Below are positions 54,562 through 63,844 of a stretch of 64,000 nucleotides of DNA, piece by piece (positions within the stretch are counted from its first letter, which is position 1; each line of letters starts with the position of its first letter). Origin of the DNA: Marinomonas sp. CT5 (GTDB lineage Bacteria > Pseudomonadota > Gammaproteobacteria > Pseudomonadales > Marinomonadaceae); the NCBI RefSeq assembly GCF_018336975.1, contig NZ_CP025572.1, positions 151,495 through 215,494 of the forward strand, read 5' to 3'. Below the pieces are notes generated by a model that did not search any database, had not been told where the DNA came from, and saw only the letters and a list, made by a program, of their open reading frames with translations. Position numbers and translations under genes: made by a program.

Positions 54562-56490
54562 TTAATGGCTGGCAATCAGATCGTTAAGCGCTTTCGAAAT
54601 CAGGTCTTTTTTCACTAGGGTGTTTTTCACCGGTCGTTCGAACCAGAAATCCATTGGTTGATCAAAACCGATGCCGTGCATGTAGTTGTAGAGTGCTTTA
54701 CGCAGTCCTTCCCCTAACATGTCATGATCGGTTCCTGTTGGGTCGGTGAAATCCACGTCGTTTTCGGCGAACAAAATATCTGGACGTGCCGCCAAGGTGA
54801 TGCCGTATTCGTCTGGATTGATACCAATGGGGCTATGCGCCGTGGCTGCAAAACGATGCCAGAATGCCGATTGAAAACAACCTTGTTCCATCATCTGACG
54901 CACCATGTCTAATGCATCGATAGTTTCTTGTTCGGTTTGCGTTGGGAATCCGTACATTAAGTAAGAGTGAACCAAAATGCCCGCATCGCTAAAGGCTTTG
55001 GTAACACGGGCGACTTGTTCGACACTGACGCCTTTTTTCATCATTTTCAATAATCGATCCGATGCCACTTCAAGGCCGCCACTGACAGCAATACAGCCAG
55101 AGTCCGCCAGCAATTGGCAACGTTCAGGAGTGAAGGTTTTTTCAAAGCGAATATTGCCCCACCAACTGATCACCACCCCCCGTTCGATAAGACGCTTTGC
55201 CAGAGCAAACAAGGCTTTTGGTGGTGCCGCTTCGTCGACAAAATGAAAGCCGGTTTGCCCGGTTTCTTCAATTAATTCCTCAATGCGATCCACCAGAATC
55301 TCCGCACCAGCGGCATCGTAGCGATCGATGTAATCCAGTGTCACATCACAAAAGCTACACTTGCGCCAATAACAACCGTGGGCAATGGTTAGCTTGTTCC
55401 AGCGGCCATCACTCCAGATGCGATGCATGGGGTTGAGCATTTCGCACAAAGATAGGTATTCGGTGAGTGGCAGGCCATCGTAAACCGGCGTACCGACATC
55501 GGTTTGTGGTATGTCGTGCAGCTCGGCGTTTTCATTGTAGTGAACATAGGGCTCGCCGTTTTCGTCTTCGGCAAGAAAGTAAGTACGTACTAACTCGTCA
55601 ATTTCTCGTTTGCCATCAAAGAATTCCAGCAAGGTCATAAACGGACGTTCGCCATCATCCAGACAAATAAAATCGACAAACTCGAAGACGCGAGGGTCAC
55701 GCAAAGCGCGCAGCTCTGTGTTCACAAACCCTCCACCCAGCACTACTGGCAGATCAGGATTAATGTCTTTGCAGGTTTGCGCAATACGTAATGCACCCAG
55801 CATATTGCCAGGGAAAGGCACGGTTAAAGCCACAACGCTGGGTTGGGTTTCTTCCAAATATTGCTCAACCAATTGTTCGAGAATCTCAGAGCTGAAGCTT
55901 GGTTCGCCCATTAGGGTGTTGTAGAGATCATCAAAGCTTGGGTTCGCCGCCGCAAGTCGTTCACCGTAACGGCTAACCTCAAAATAAGGGTCGACACCTT
56001 GGGTAATTACTGCCGACAAATCATTGATAAACAGCGTGGCTAAATATTTGGCTTTGTCCTGTACACCCAGCTGACCAAAGGCCGTGGTTAAAATATCGCC
56101 GGAGACAGCTTCCATTTGCTCTATGGCATCAAATGCAGGGCCTTCAGGCAAGAAACGACGAGACGTAATGCGCAGTGCAAGACTGGAGTCTTTGCCTTGT
56201 AAAAAGCGAATGACAGGCTCGACACACAGGCGATAGCGATCAAATTCGGCCAAGAAGCAAAACACCGCATCGGGCAGCTCGTCGTCTTCAAAGGATTCAA
56301 AATTGTCTTCCACATGCTGGCGAATAATATCCAGCGCGGGGGCAGTCATCATTTCCAGAAAAAGTTCGATGGCAGGGTCGCGCTGCGTCGCTTCATAGCC
56401 CCGAGAGCGCAAAAAGCCCGTTAGATACGCCGTCGCGGGATACGGCGTATTCAGTTGCGTCATGGGCGGAGTCATTAGAAGAACGGTCAT
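54562..56490 (-). CDS. B12-binding-domain radical SAM protein with CX4CX2C cluster motif
   Basis: 642 residues. The N-terminal half holds a cobalamin-binding-like domain (VVALTVPFPGNMLGALRIAQ, PVVLGGGFVNTELRAL). The radical SAM domain begins at LTIAHGCYWRKCSFCDVTLD. Its cluster cysteines are spaced CX4CX2C rather than the common CX3CX2C. FHFVDEAAPPKALFALAKRL and VSGGLEVASDRLLKMMKKGV follow the usual barrel. The substrate is unknown and no biosynthetic partner lies beside it. The ATG at 56490 gives MTVLLMTPPMTQLNTPYPA, a typical start for this class. Confidence 0.85.
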   Translation of the reverse strand: MTVLLMTPPMTQLNTPYPATAYLTGFLRSRGYEATQRDPAIELFLEMMTAPALDIIRQHVEDNFESFEDDELPDAVFCFLAEFDRYRLCVEPVIRFLQGKDSSLALRITSRRFLPEGPAFDAIEQMEAVSGDILTTAFGQLGVQDKAKYLATLFINDLSAVITQGVDPYFEVSRYGERLAAANPSFDDLYNTLMGEPSFSSEILEQLVEQYLEETQPSVVALTVPFPGNMLGALRIAQTCKDINPDLPVVLGGGFVNTELRALRDPRVFEFVDFICLDDGERPFMTLLEFFDGKREIDELVRTYFLAEDENGEPYVHYNENAELHDIPQTDVGTPVYDGLPLTEYLSLCEMLNPMHRIWSDGRWNKLTIAHGCYWRKCSFCDVTLDYIDRYDAAGAEILVDRIEELIEETGQTGFHFVDEAAPPKALFALAKRLIERGVVISWWGNIRFEKTFTPERCQLLADSGCIAVSGGLEVASDRLLKMMKKGVSVEQVARVTKAFSDAGILVHSYLMYGFPTQTEQETIDALDMVRQMMEQGCFQSAFWHRFAATAHSPIGINPDEYGITLAARPDILFAENDVDFTDPTGTDHDMLGEGLRKALYNYMHGIGFDQPMDFWFERPVKNTLVKKDLISKALNDLIASH

Positions 56491-56694
56491 AGCTTGCCTT
56501 TAAAGTAAAACCTAATAGGGGTGAGGCGGATTTTAGCAAATGGCCTGAATAAAAGTCGTATTAATTCAAAGAGGGTTTAAAAATACTTCCATAGTGAACC
56601 CCAATTTCTTCACAATTGCGCGTTGCTTTGCCGCTATTGCGTCGATATGGTGGTTAACGGGTCTTTATGTATGTAAACATGATTGGATATCAGT

Positions 56695-57486
56695 ATGAAA
56701 AAACAACTATTAGCCGTTTTATCCTCAACAGCCATTTTGGCAACCTCGACAATGACATATGCCAGTGATAGCAATACATTTTCGCCAGATCAACAGGAAC
56801 AGATTGGCAAAATTGCTGCAGATTATTTAGTAAAACACCCAGAAATTCTGATTAAGGTGAGCCAAGAACTCCAAAAGAAACAGCAGCAAGCCGAGCAATC
56901 CGCTCTGACGATGTCGGCGGTGAAAGCTCATGATAATTTAATGAAGCTAGATGGTATTCCTCACATTGGCCCGAAAGAAGCCAAAGTAACCGTGACAGAG
57001 TTTTTTGATTATCAATGTTTGTATTGCCACAAAATGGCACCAGAAGTAGAACAACTGATGAAAGCCAATCCAAATGTGACGTTTATTTTCCGTGATTGGC
57101 CTATTTTTGCATCCCGTTGGGAAGCTTCTGGGACGGCCGCGACCACAGGGCTCGAAATTTGGCATCAAAAAGGACCAGAAGCCTACCTGAGTTACCATAA
57201 TGGCATTTTTGCAACAGGTCATGATGAAGGTAAATTGACCAATGACGATATTCAAAAAGTAGCAGAAGACGCTCTAAAAGCGCCTTATAAGAAGACTTCT
57301 GATACACCTTATAAAAAGACCATTATGATCAATGATCAGTTGTCTCGTCAGGTTGGTTTCAAAGGAACGCCAGGGTTTATTATCACACCAGCTCATGGTG
57401 CCACAGTGAAAAACACTACAGTTATTGGTGGTGCTGTTGATGAGGAAACCTTACAAGCCGCGATCGACAGAGCGTTAAATAACTAA
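56695..57486 (+). CDS. Periplasmic DsbA/Com1-like thiol oxidoreductase
   Basis: 263 residues with a signal peptide (MKKQLLAVLSSTAILATSTM, cleavage near YA-SDSN). A helical N-terminal segment (about 30-75; PDQQEQIGKIAADYLVKHPE) is followed by a thioredoxin fold with the active site CLYC in FFDYQCLYCHKMAPEVE. The cis-Pro region is GFKGTPGFIITP. It probably forms or rearranges disulfides in the periplasm. I start it at ATG 56695, with GGAT six bases upstream. Confidence 0.9.
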   Translation: MKKQLLAVLSSTAILATSTMTYASDSNTFSPDQQEQIGKIAADYLVKHPEILIKVSQELQKKQQQAEQSALTMSAVKAHDNLMKLDGIPHIGPKEAKVTVTEFFDYQCLYCHKMAPEVEQLMKANPNVTFIFRDWPIFASRWEASGTAATTGLEIWHQKGPEAYLSYHNGIFATGHDEGKLTNDDIQKVAEDALKAPYKKTSDTPYKKTIMINDQLSRQVGFKGTPGFIITPAHGATVKNTTVIGGAVDEETLQAAIDRALNN

Positions 57487-57572
57487 TCGTTCGACTTTTT
57501 ATCATAAGTCTAGGCTGTTGTTATGAAAACGGATTGTCATAGTGGTAAAGCGGTCGAAAAGAGAATAATAGG

Positions 57573-57615
57573 AAAGGGGTAAGGGAATGTTCTGCAAGAT
57601 ACGTTCCCTTACCTT
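57573..57615. terminator. Hairpin between convergent dsbA-like and usp genes
   Basis: GGTAAGGGAA (57578-57587) pairs with TTCCCTTACC (57604-57613), flanked by A-rich and T-rich ends, so it can act for both genes. Confidence 0.7.
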
Positions 57616-57636
57616 TCATTTCTAATCACCCAGAAG

Positions 57637-58050
57637 TTAACGAACAAGCAAAATAGATTTGTCTGTGTGAGACGCTAAAAAGCTACCATGAGAGTGAAAA
57701 ATATGATCTTTAAAGCTTGGTACATGAGATGCCATGACAACTAGGTCGACAGGGTTTTCATGGAGCCAATGGTTTAACGATTTGTCCATGTCGGCTGCTG
57801 GATCAGTACAGGGAATCACAACCGCTTCAAATGTTACGCCAAATTCTTTTTCCTGATCTTTGGCATAACGGTCTAATTGTTCCTCAAATTCTTTAAGATT
57901 ATGAGCAATACCACTAGGAGCGGATGCCGTAACCGCAAGAAGAAACACCTTTGAAGAGTAGAGCTTGGCAAGATCACCTGTGACTTTTAACGCTTTTTCA
58001 AGTTTATCTGTATGAGATAAATCTACTGGCATCGCGATACTTTGATACAT
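57637..58050 (-). CDS. Universal stress protein UspA family
   Basis: A 137-residue single Usp domain: MYQSIAMPVDLSHTDKLEKA at the start, DLVVMASHVPSFKDHIFHSH, and ASHTDKSILLVR at the end. The ATP-binding G-x2-G-x9-G-S/T motif is altered: HSHGSFLASHTDKSILL replaces GSVTEKVL-type text, so ATP binding is uncertain. AGGAGG precedes the ATG. It is a single gene. Confidence 0.85.
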   Translation of the reverse strand: MYQSIAMPVDLSHTDKLEKALKVTGDLAKLYSSKVFLLAVTASAPSGIAHNLKEFEEQLDRYAKDQEKEFGVTFEAVVIPCTDPAADMDKSLNHWLHENPVDLVVMASHVPSFKDHIFHSHGSFLASHTDKSILLVR

Positions 58051-58172
58051 AACAAGCCTCCTAATTATTGTTGGACTACTTTAGAAGTGTAGAAGACTCT
58101 GACTTAAAAAAATGAATATATCTTGCAAAGATAAACCAATATTGAAGAAGGGAAGGGCTAACTTCCATTGTT

Positions 58173-58205
58173 AACCACCACGCCCCAGATTTGGAGCAGG
58201 TGGTT
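58173..58205 (-). terminator. Hairpin after the glycerate kinase gene
   Basis: AACCACC and GGTGGTT pair as the outer 7 bp of an imperfect stem around the CCCCAGATTTGGAG segment, just past the gene end. Confidence 0.45.
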
Positions 58206-58217
58206 TCTAGTGAACGT

Positions 58218-59348
58218 TCAGCGAATAATGGCAATGACCACATCCATTACATTGGTATTGGTGGGGCCTGTAATGAAAATCGCATCCTGTTTACGTAAAT
58301 AAGTACCGGCGTCAGCGCGTTTTAGTGCATCACGTACGCCAAGTAAATCCTTTGCTGTAGAACCATCGACAATGCCACCAGCCGCATCAGTAGGGCCGTC
58401 ACTGCCATCAGTGCCAGCGACAAGAACAAGGATATTATCGTGTCCAACGATGTGCTCAGCAATGCCCAGTGCAAGAGCTTGATTACGACCTCCGCTGCCT
58501 GGATTGTCTGGTAATGTTACTGTTGGCTCACCACCAAAGATGTAAACGCCAGGCGCGGCATCAAGTAGTTGTTTGCTAATAGAGCGAGATAATATCTCCA
58601 CATCATCATAAAGTGATTCGACATTTTCCATAACCGTATAGCCAAGCTCTACGGCTTTGCTGGCCGATGCCTCACGGGCAACTTGGTTGGTGCCAATTAA
58701 GGTAACATTCGCCGAAGATGGGCAACGCTGAATAGACCCGGTACCCGAACCAATAACACTAATGTCATCGCCTTCTACATCTGAGATCGCCAGTACGCGA
58801 ACATCAGAACCTTTAAAACCTTCTAGTAATTTGCCGTCTTTGAGCAGAGAGGTTGCTTTTCGGCGAGTGTTGATTTGGCCGATGTTGTAGCCTGCAGCCA
58901 GCATTTGATCTGTGAGCTGTTGCCAGTCGGCCAGTGTTACATCATCGGGCAGTGCTTCCGACAATGCTGATGTGCCACCAGAAACCAAGAGTAATAATCG
59001 ACTACCAGGCGCCATTTGCTCCACCGTAGAGAGCATTTTTTTACCTGCATCTAGTGAGTTTTGATCCGGTACTGGATGAGCGGATTCGATAACGGTGACA
59101 TTATCAGCATCCCACATAGATTGATCCGTATGATCGTATTTTGTTACCAATAACGCTGGGCAACTTTGTTTAAGTGCGGCTAAAGCGCCGGCACACATGC
59201 CGCTGGCTGCTTTGCCGACAGCAATGATTTGATCTGGTTGAAAACCTTCAAATGCAGACACGGCACGGTAGGTTGCATTGTATCCAGCAACCGCATCAAT
59301 AGCCGCATTGAAAATAGTGATAGCAGACTCTTTATCAACTGAATGCAA
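58218..59348 (-). CDS. Glycerate 2-kinase (GckA/TtuD, DUF4147-MOFRL)
   Basis: A 376-residue protein, a little short for the family (about 410-430). The N-terminal half has ESAHPVPDQNSLDAGKKML and LLLVSGGTSALSEALPD. The MOFRL C-terminal half has GSGGRNQALALGIAEHIV and VAGTDGSDGPTDAAGGIVDG. The usual RKHLSxIKGG loop reads RRKATSLLKDG, an unusual substitution. The family phosphorylates D-glycerate to 2-phosphoglycerate. It follows the SerC/SerA-like fusion gene but is separated from it by a strong terminator. Confidence 0.85.
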   Translation of the reverse strand: MHSVDKESAITIFNAAIDAVAGYNATYRAVSAFEGFQPDQIIAVGKAASGMCAGALAALKQSCPALLVTKYDHTDQSMWDADNVTVIESAHPVPDQNSLDAGKKMLSTVEQMAPGSRLLLLVSGGTSALSEALPDDVTLADWQQLTDQMLAAGYNIGQINTRRKATSLLKDGKLLEGFKGSDVRVLAISDVEGDDISVIGSGTGSIQRCPSSANVTLIGTNQVAREASASKAVELGYTVMENVESLYDDVEILSRSISKQLLDAAPGVYIFGGEPTVTLPDNPGSGGRNQALALGIAEHIVGHDNILVLVAGTDGSDGPTDAAGGIVDGSTAKDLLGVRDALKRADAGTYLRKQDAIFITGPTNTNVMDVVIAIIR

Positions 59349-59385
59349 ACTTATTCCCCTTATTCATTTGGTCGGCATAATACAT

Positions 59386-59434
59386 AAAAAGCCGCATCAA
59401 CAGGACTCACGTCACGATGTTGATGCGGCTTTTT
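59386..59434 (-). terminator. Strong terminator between the fusion gene and glycerate kinase
   Basis: AAAAAGCCGCATCAACA and TGTTGATGCGGCTTTTT form a perfect 17-bp stem around a 15-base loop. It should largely uncouple the two genes. Confidence 0.85.
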
Positions 59435-59464
59435 GATATGCCTAAGACCTATGGATATTAACGA

Positions 59465-62449
59465 CTATTTGCCAAATGGCCCTTGTAGACCATTCTGAGC
59501 AAGTAACGTACCGTAGATATTTGAATTCAACACCATCATTTCAGTATATTCGGCCACCAAAGCACTGCGTTTATCTGCGTCTTCGGTTGCGTTGATTGCG
59601 CCCCAGTAAGCCGCTATTTGTGTCGCACTTTCTGCTAGCTGTTTGATTTGCTTTGCAGAGAGATTGGCCACCGAGCTAGAGCTCACTTTGCCCACACCGT
59701 TTACCGTTTTTGCTCCGCCGTCAGTGTAACCTGCAGGAAGATCGCCTTTTAGATTAACGACTTTTCGGAACTGAATCACGTTGAAAATTTGATCAACGGC
59801 CTGTTTTGCACCTTCTACGCGAGAAACGTGCTCGGTGTCTGCCGCTGCGTGCGGAAGAAGTTCCATTTTGCCAACGTGTTTTTCATAGATATTACGATAT
59901 GGAACCATAGGACCCGATAATTCGCCAGTATTTGGGTCTTTGAATAGATCGGCATCAATAGCGGCATAGCTAATTTGACCGCTGGTAAGTGCCGTATCAA
60001 GCGCTTCAATATCAACCACTTCGCCACGATCGTAATTAACCAGCACGGCGCCTTTTTTCATCGCAGAAAAAACCTCTGCATTGATGATGTCGGAGTTGCT
60101 GAATTTACCTATGTCTGCATTGAAAGCGCCTAGGCCAGTATGTGGACTGAGTACGTCTGCATCATGCGCTGCTGCAACGATACTAGCTGCATAAGTGAAG
60201 CCTTCGGACTCAATCCATTGCTGGTGGGCTGGGCGAGCATAGACAGACACTTTCATACCAAATGCGGCACCAAGCTTTGCTACTTCACGACCGATATTAC
60301 CGTAACCAATTACGGCCAGTTTTTTGCCTTCTAGTTTAGTGGTCGGAAATTCTGCAAGATTTTTACCGGTATCGAAATCGCCAGCCACAACGCGATTATG
60401 CATGTTGGATACTTGAAGGTCTGGAAGCACTTTTAACAAGGCTTTCATTGCCGCTTGTGCTGTTGCACGTGAATTAAAGCTTGGTGTGTTCATCAAGGGG
60501 GCAACACCACCGTCGCCGTTACCACCACCCCAACTTGCAGAACCCATGTTGCCTGTACCGGCGCCAATACGAACGCCACCAAGCTCGAATTTTGATTCAG
60601 CCGGGAAAAAGGTCGCCGCGGCAATCACGGCATCGTATTGGCCTTCACTGGTTTCTGCTAAAAGCTCATCTTCACGGCTAAGGCTTGGTTGATAGAAGAA
60701 ATGCACTTTGCCTTTCGCCAGCTCAGCTGCATCAGAAAGAGAGCCGACGTGGAATTCGCCGCCTTTAGATTGCACGTAAGTAGCGACTTCGCTGTAGTCT
60801 GCATGACCATCGGCATCAAATACCATACCGACAAGATCGGCGATCAAGACTTTGTAAGCGCGATCGGTATCGTCTACACGAATATCGCCTTCGGTTGTAG
60901 CCGATATGGCGCTTTCGAATGATTCACCTTGTGCCGCTAGCATGTCCTCTAGGACCGCATTTTTTGCACGTAAATAGCAGTACTGAATATTTTCTAGTAG
61001 TGCTGTGATGTCTTGTGTAGGGCGAATACCACCGATCCATGCACGATAATCACCAGGCGTGCCCGGGAAGGCATTAACGTATCGAGCCACATCAAGACCT
61101 TTTTCATGCATGCCATCGCTGTGTGTAATTCCTTCGTACCCCAGAATTTGTTTAGATTTGGCGATGATTTTAGCGTGTACATCAGGGTCTGTAATGTCGC
61201 TGTCTGTGACTTTTAATAGCGTGACCGCTGCTCCCCGAGAGTCTGCGTTGGCAACGCCTAATTCAAATAAATCGTTGTTGTCGATCCATTGGTTTACTTT
61301 CTCACGGTTTGCTGTTGAGCGGGCGTTCAGGGCGTAAACGTCACCAATCATTTTTTCGTTTCGTAGAATCGCAAACGTGGTTTCAGCAAATGCTAAGGTA
61401 CTAAATGTATTGATAATACCGCCAAGCATTTGGTCCTTTTCGGCGTCATAAATGGGGCCAAGGTCAGTGGTTTTTTCACTGGTTAGCGGTGCTTTTGCAT
61501 CTCGTGGTACGGCAATTTTAAGCTGGCGAGGAATGGCCCAGGAAGGATCTTTTTGGTTCGTATTGATACGAGCAAGTGCCGGCTTTGTCAGAGACACGAC
61601 AAAGTAACCAGAGATGCCGCCGATGGCTTTTTGGAATGGCATGAATAGATTACATTTGCTTAGAACGCCATCAACTAGATGCTGTGCCCAAGGCATGGCA
61701 CCAAGTAAAGAGGTCGCATCAATAACGGCATGATGTTCTTCAGGATTGGCATCAACCCATTCTAAAAGGTTCGTAATTTCTTGTTCGGTATAGGTGGTCG
61801 CGCCAGTTGTTTCATGACCAACACCGAAAAAGAGTTTCACACCTTTTTTTAACAGGGCGTCGGCGCTTGGAATGGCACCTTCACCTTCTGCGAATAAAAT
61901 ACGGCCTTCATCGCCATTGCTTGCGTAACGCTGCAATTCCGTGAGTTGCGTACCCCAAGATTGACGGAAGAATCCGCCCGCCTTGCCTTCTGCCGACTCA
62001 GGTTTAGGTGTATCGACATAGACGATTTGTGAAGCATCGTTTGCTGTCATTAGGTGCAATGCGGCGGCCGTAAAACCACTGTGGCCGCCACCAAGACCTA
62101 CCGCCATACGATTGGATTTTGGGAAACCAAAGTAGCGATGGATTTCACGCATCATATCGTTTAGGACTTTGTCCGCAGGGTAACCACGGTGCATACCGCG
62201 ACCGATTTCAGCCGTGGTAAAACTACCGATACGATTGCCTTTATCGTCTAATTTTGGGTAGTTTTCTTCTATCCAAGCGTCGAACTCAAAGCGTAGTTGA
62301 CGTGCATCGACTTCATTTTGAGTCATATCCGTAATGGGACCCACACCAAAGAACTGGTTACTGGTTGCTTGTGGGGCTCCGTTTTTAGTTAGAGAAAGCG
62401 CACTGGCGCGAGCGGATTTGAGTTGCTCAATAGAAGTCATCTTTTTCAT
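59465..62449 (-). CDS. Fusion of phosphoserine-aminotransferase-like and 2-hydroxyacid-dehydrogenase-like enzymes
   Basis: 994 residues in one chain. Residues about 25-500 are a class V aminotransferase-like enzyme: VGLGGGHSGFTAAALHL, Asp244 in AVIDATSLLG, and the PLP lysine Lys274 in MPFQKAIGGISGYF. Residues about 530-905 are a D-2-hydroxyacid dehydrogenase: GYGNIG (715-720), Arg808 in VNYDRGEVVD and His867 in LLPHAAADT. The usual catalytic Glu of the DVFExEP motif is missing (AAIDADLFKDPNTGE). A glycine-rich insert lies at 628-648, and there is no ACT domain. The combination recalls SerC plus SerA in serine synthesis. ATG 62449 or 62440 is the likely start. Confidence 0.75.
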   Translation of the reverse strand: MKKMTSIEQLKSARASALSLTKNGAPQATSNQFFGVGPITDMTQNEVDARQLRFEFDAWIEENYPKLDDKGNRIGSFTTAEIGRGMHRGYPADKVLNDMMREIHRYFGFPKSNRMAVGLGGGHSGFTAAALHLMTANDASQIVYVDTPKPESAEGKAGGFFRQSWGTQLTELQRYASNGDEGRILFAEGEGAIPSADALLKKGVKLFFGVGHETTGATTYTEQEITNLLEWVDANPEEHHAVIDATSLLGAMPWAQHLVDGVLSKCNLFMPFQKAIGGISGYFVVSLTKPALARINTNQKDPSWAIPRQLKIAVPRDAKAPLTSEKTTDLGPIYDAEKDQMLGGIINTFSTLAFAETTFAILRNEKMIGDVYALNARSTANREKVNQWIDNNDLFELGVANADSRGAAVTLLKVTDSDITDPDVHAKIIAKSKQILGYEGITHSDGMHEKGLDVARYVNAFPGTPGDYRAWIGGIRPTQDITALLENIQYCYLRAKNAVLEDMLAAQGESFESAISATTEGDIRVDDTDRAYKVLIADLVGMVFDADGHADYSEVATYVQSKGGEFHVGSLSDAAELAKGKVHFFYQPSLSREDELLAETSEGQYDAVIAAATFFPAESKFELGGVRIGAGTGNMGSASWGGGNGDGGVAPLMNTPSFNSRATAQAAMKALLKVLPDLQVSNMHNRVVAGDFDTGKNLAEFPTTKLEGKKLAVIGYGNIGREVAKLGAAFGMKVSVYARPAHQQWIESEGFTYAASIVAAAHDADVLSPHTGLGAFNADIGKFSNSDIINAEVFSAMKKGAVLVNYDRGEVVDIEALDTALTSGQISYAAIDADLFKDPNTGELSGPMVPYRNIYEKHVGKMELLPHAAADTEHVSRVEGAKQAVDQIFNVIQFRKVVNLKGDLPAGYTDGGAKTVNGVGKVSSSSVANLSAKQIKQLAESATQIAAYWGAINATEDADKRSALVAEYTEMMVLNSNIYGTLLAQNGLQGPFGK

Positions 62450-62895
62450 TACCTGCAAGATAGTTAAATACGTATGCTCTGGCGTTATGGCTATTCTAAA
62501 AACCAGGCAGAGGAGTCTCTGTCTTATCCCCACAGATAATGCTTCATCTATGCAGGCACCCTAACAGAGCATTGCTTCTTTTTCATAAGCACAAAGGAGC
62601 ATAAGAAAAAATCTGTATAACATTTGTGCTAGTGCAGGAGTGTAATCTTGTTCAAACATGCAAAAGTGTTCTGAAAACGCCAAAATTATGCGTTTTACCT
62701 ACAAGCTGATAAAGAGTGATGTATTTTAAAATAGGCTTTATAGTGTACAAAAACCAATGATGGTGGGCTTTGGTTGGCGATTTAGTTTGGTCGTAGCGTG
62801 ATTTTCTACTTGCCATGTTAATGGGATGAATGTGACGAATAGTGCCAACTGGCGGGATAAGTGCTATTCCATTAATTTATCTTTAAAAGTGTCAC
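62450..62895. other. Gene-free interval between the fusion gene and mtgA
   Basis: About 446 bases without a credible gene. On the minus strand near 62505-62530 a CAGAG-ACTC-CTCTG hairpin precedes a T-rich stretch, a weak attenuator candidate. No riboswitch class I know could be matched. The right part is downstream of mtgA. Confidence 0.4.
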
Positions 62896-63576
62896 TTAAA
62901 CCTCCAGCATCGGTGTCAGATACCCCGATCCAAGCTGCTGCATTTGTTGTTCAACCCAATGTACTCGTTGACGAAGATAAGTCGTTAAATGGTTGGGATC
63001 ACGTTTGCGTGGGTTGGGTAATAACACAGCCAGTCGTGCTGCTTGGTTCATGGTGAGCTGGCTGGCGGAACGACCAAAGTAATATTGGCTGGCGGCTTCA
63101 ACACCATAGATACCTTTGCCAAATTCCGCGATGTTTAAATACACTTCAAGAATACGTTTTTTACCCCAAAGGGTTTCTAGGCCTATGGCTAAGCCAGCTT
63201 CTAGACCTTTGCGGATAAAGCTGCGCCCTGGCCAGAGAAAAAGATTCTTTGCAGTTTGTTGGGTGATGGTGCTGGCACCACGCAGTCCGTCGCCATCGTC
63301 GTATTGGTCGAGTGCTTTACTGATCGCTGTAAAATCGATACCAAAGTGCTGAGGGAACCGCTGATCTTCAGAGGCTACAACCGCCAGAGGCACATAAGGT
63401 GGCAACTTATCAATGCTGATCCAAGTCTGTTTGACCGGGTATTGGCTTTGCAGCATAAAAGCCGAGGTGGGGGGAGGTACAAACCGAAACAGTAATAAAA
63501 CAATCACGAACAACAGCAAGAAACGCCATACAACAAACCAAATCCTATCGAATATACCTTGTTTACGTTTTGCCAT
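62896..63576 (-). CDS. mtgA: Monofunctional peptidoglycan transglycosylase
   Basis: A 226-residue GT51 enzyme with one N-terminal membrane helix (about 10-30). The catalytic motifs are ASEDQRFPQHFGIDF with the key Glu, GASTITQQTAKNLFLW, RKGLEAGLAIGLETLWGKKR and EVYLNIAEFGKGIYGVEAAS. It polymerises lipid II glycan strands without a transpeptidase domain, at the outer face of the inner membrane. Length and layout match MtgA. Confidence 0.95.
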   Translation of the reverse strand: MAKRKQGIFDRIWFVVWRFLLLFVIVLLLFRFVPPPTSAFMLQSQYPVKQTWISIDKLPPYVPLAVVASEDQRFPQHFGIDFTAISKALDQYDDGDGLRGASTITQQTAKNLFLWPGRSFIRKGLEAGLAIGLETLWGKKRILEVYLNIAEFGKGIYGVEAASQYYFGRSASQLTMNQAARLAVLLPNPRKRDPNHLTTYLRQRVHWVEQQMQQLGSGYLTPMLEV

Positions 63577-63844
63577 TTATTGTCTCTTGATAAGTTGAGC
63601 GGGGTTTTTAACCCAGATTGCGCATAAGTATAAACAAAAAATGATGCGGCCTCCTGTTATTCTCATTCGAGTTACCAGAATAAAAATCTACGCGGCAAAT
63701 AAGAGCATTTAAACGTTTATGATTTTTTTACAAATGAATGTCTTTCATTCTGTGATTTATTTCCTGTAGTATGCGCCCACTAACCTTTAACCCTATGTAA
63801 AAATTGATCATATACAAGATTTTAGAAATAAGGCAAATATATTA

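Noticed and set aside
60481..60692. Two overlapping open frames antisense to the large fusion gene
   Set aside because: They owe their openness to the codon bias of the real gene and show low-complexity, His/Arg or Pro/Ser-rich translations.
62450..62640. Possible glycine or other amino-acid riboswitch before the SerC/SerA-like fusion
   Set aside because: I looked for paired aptamer features and found only short hairpins; no known class could be matched.
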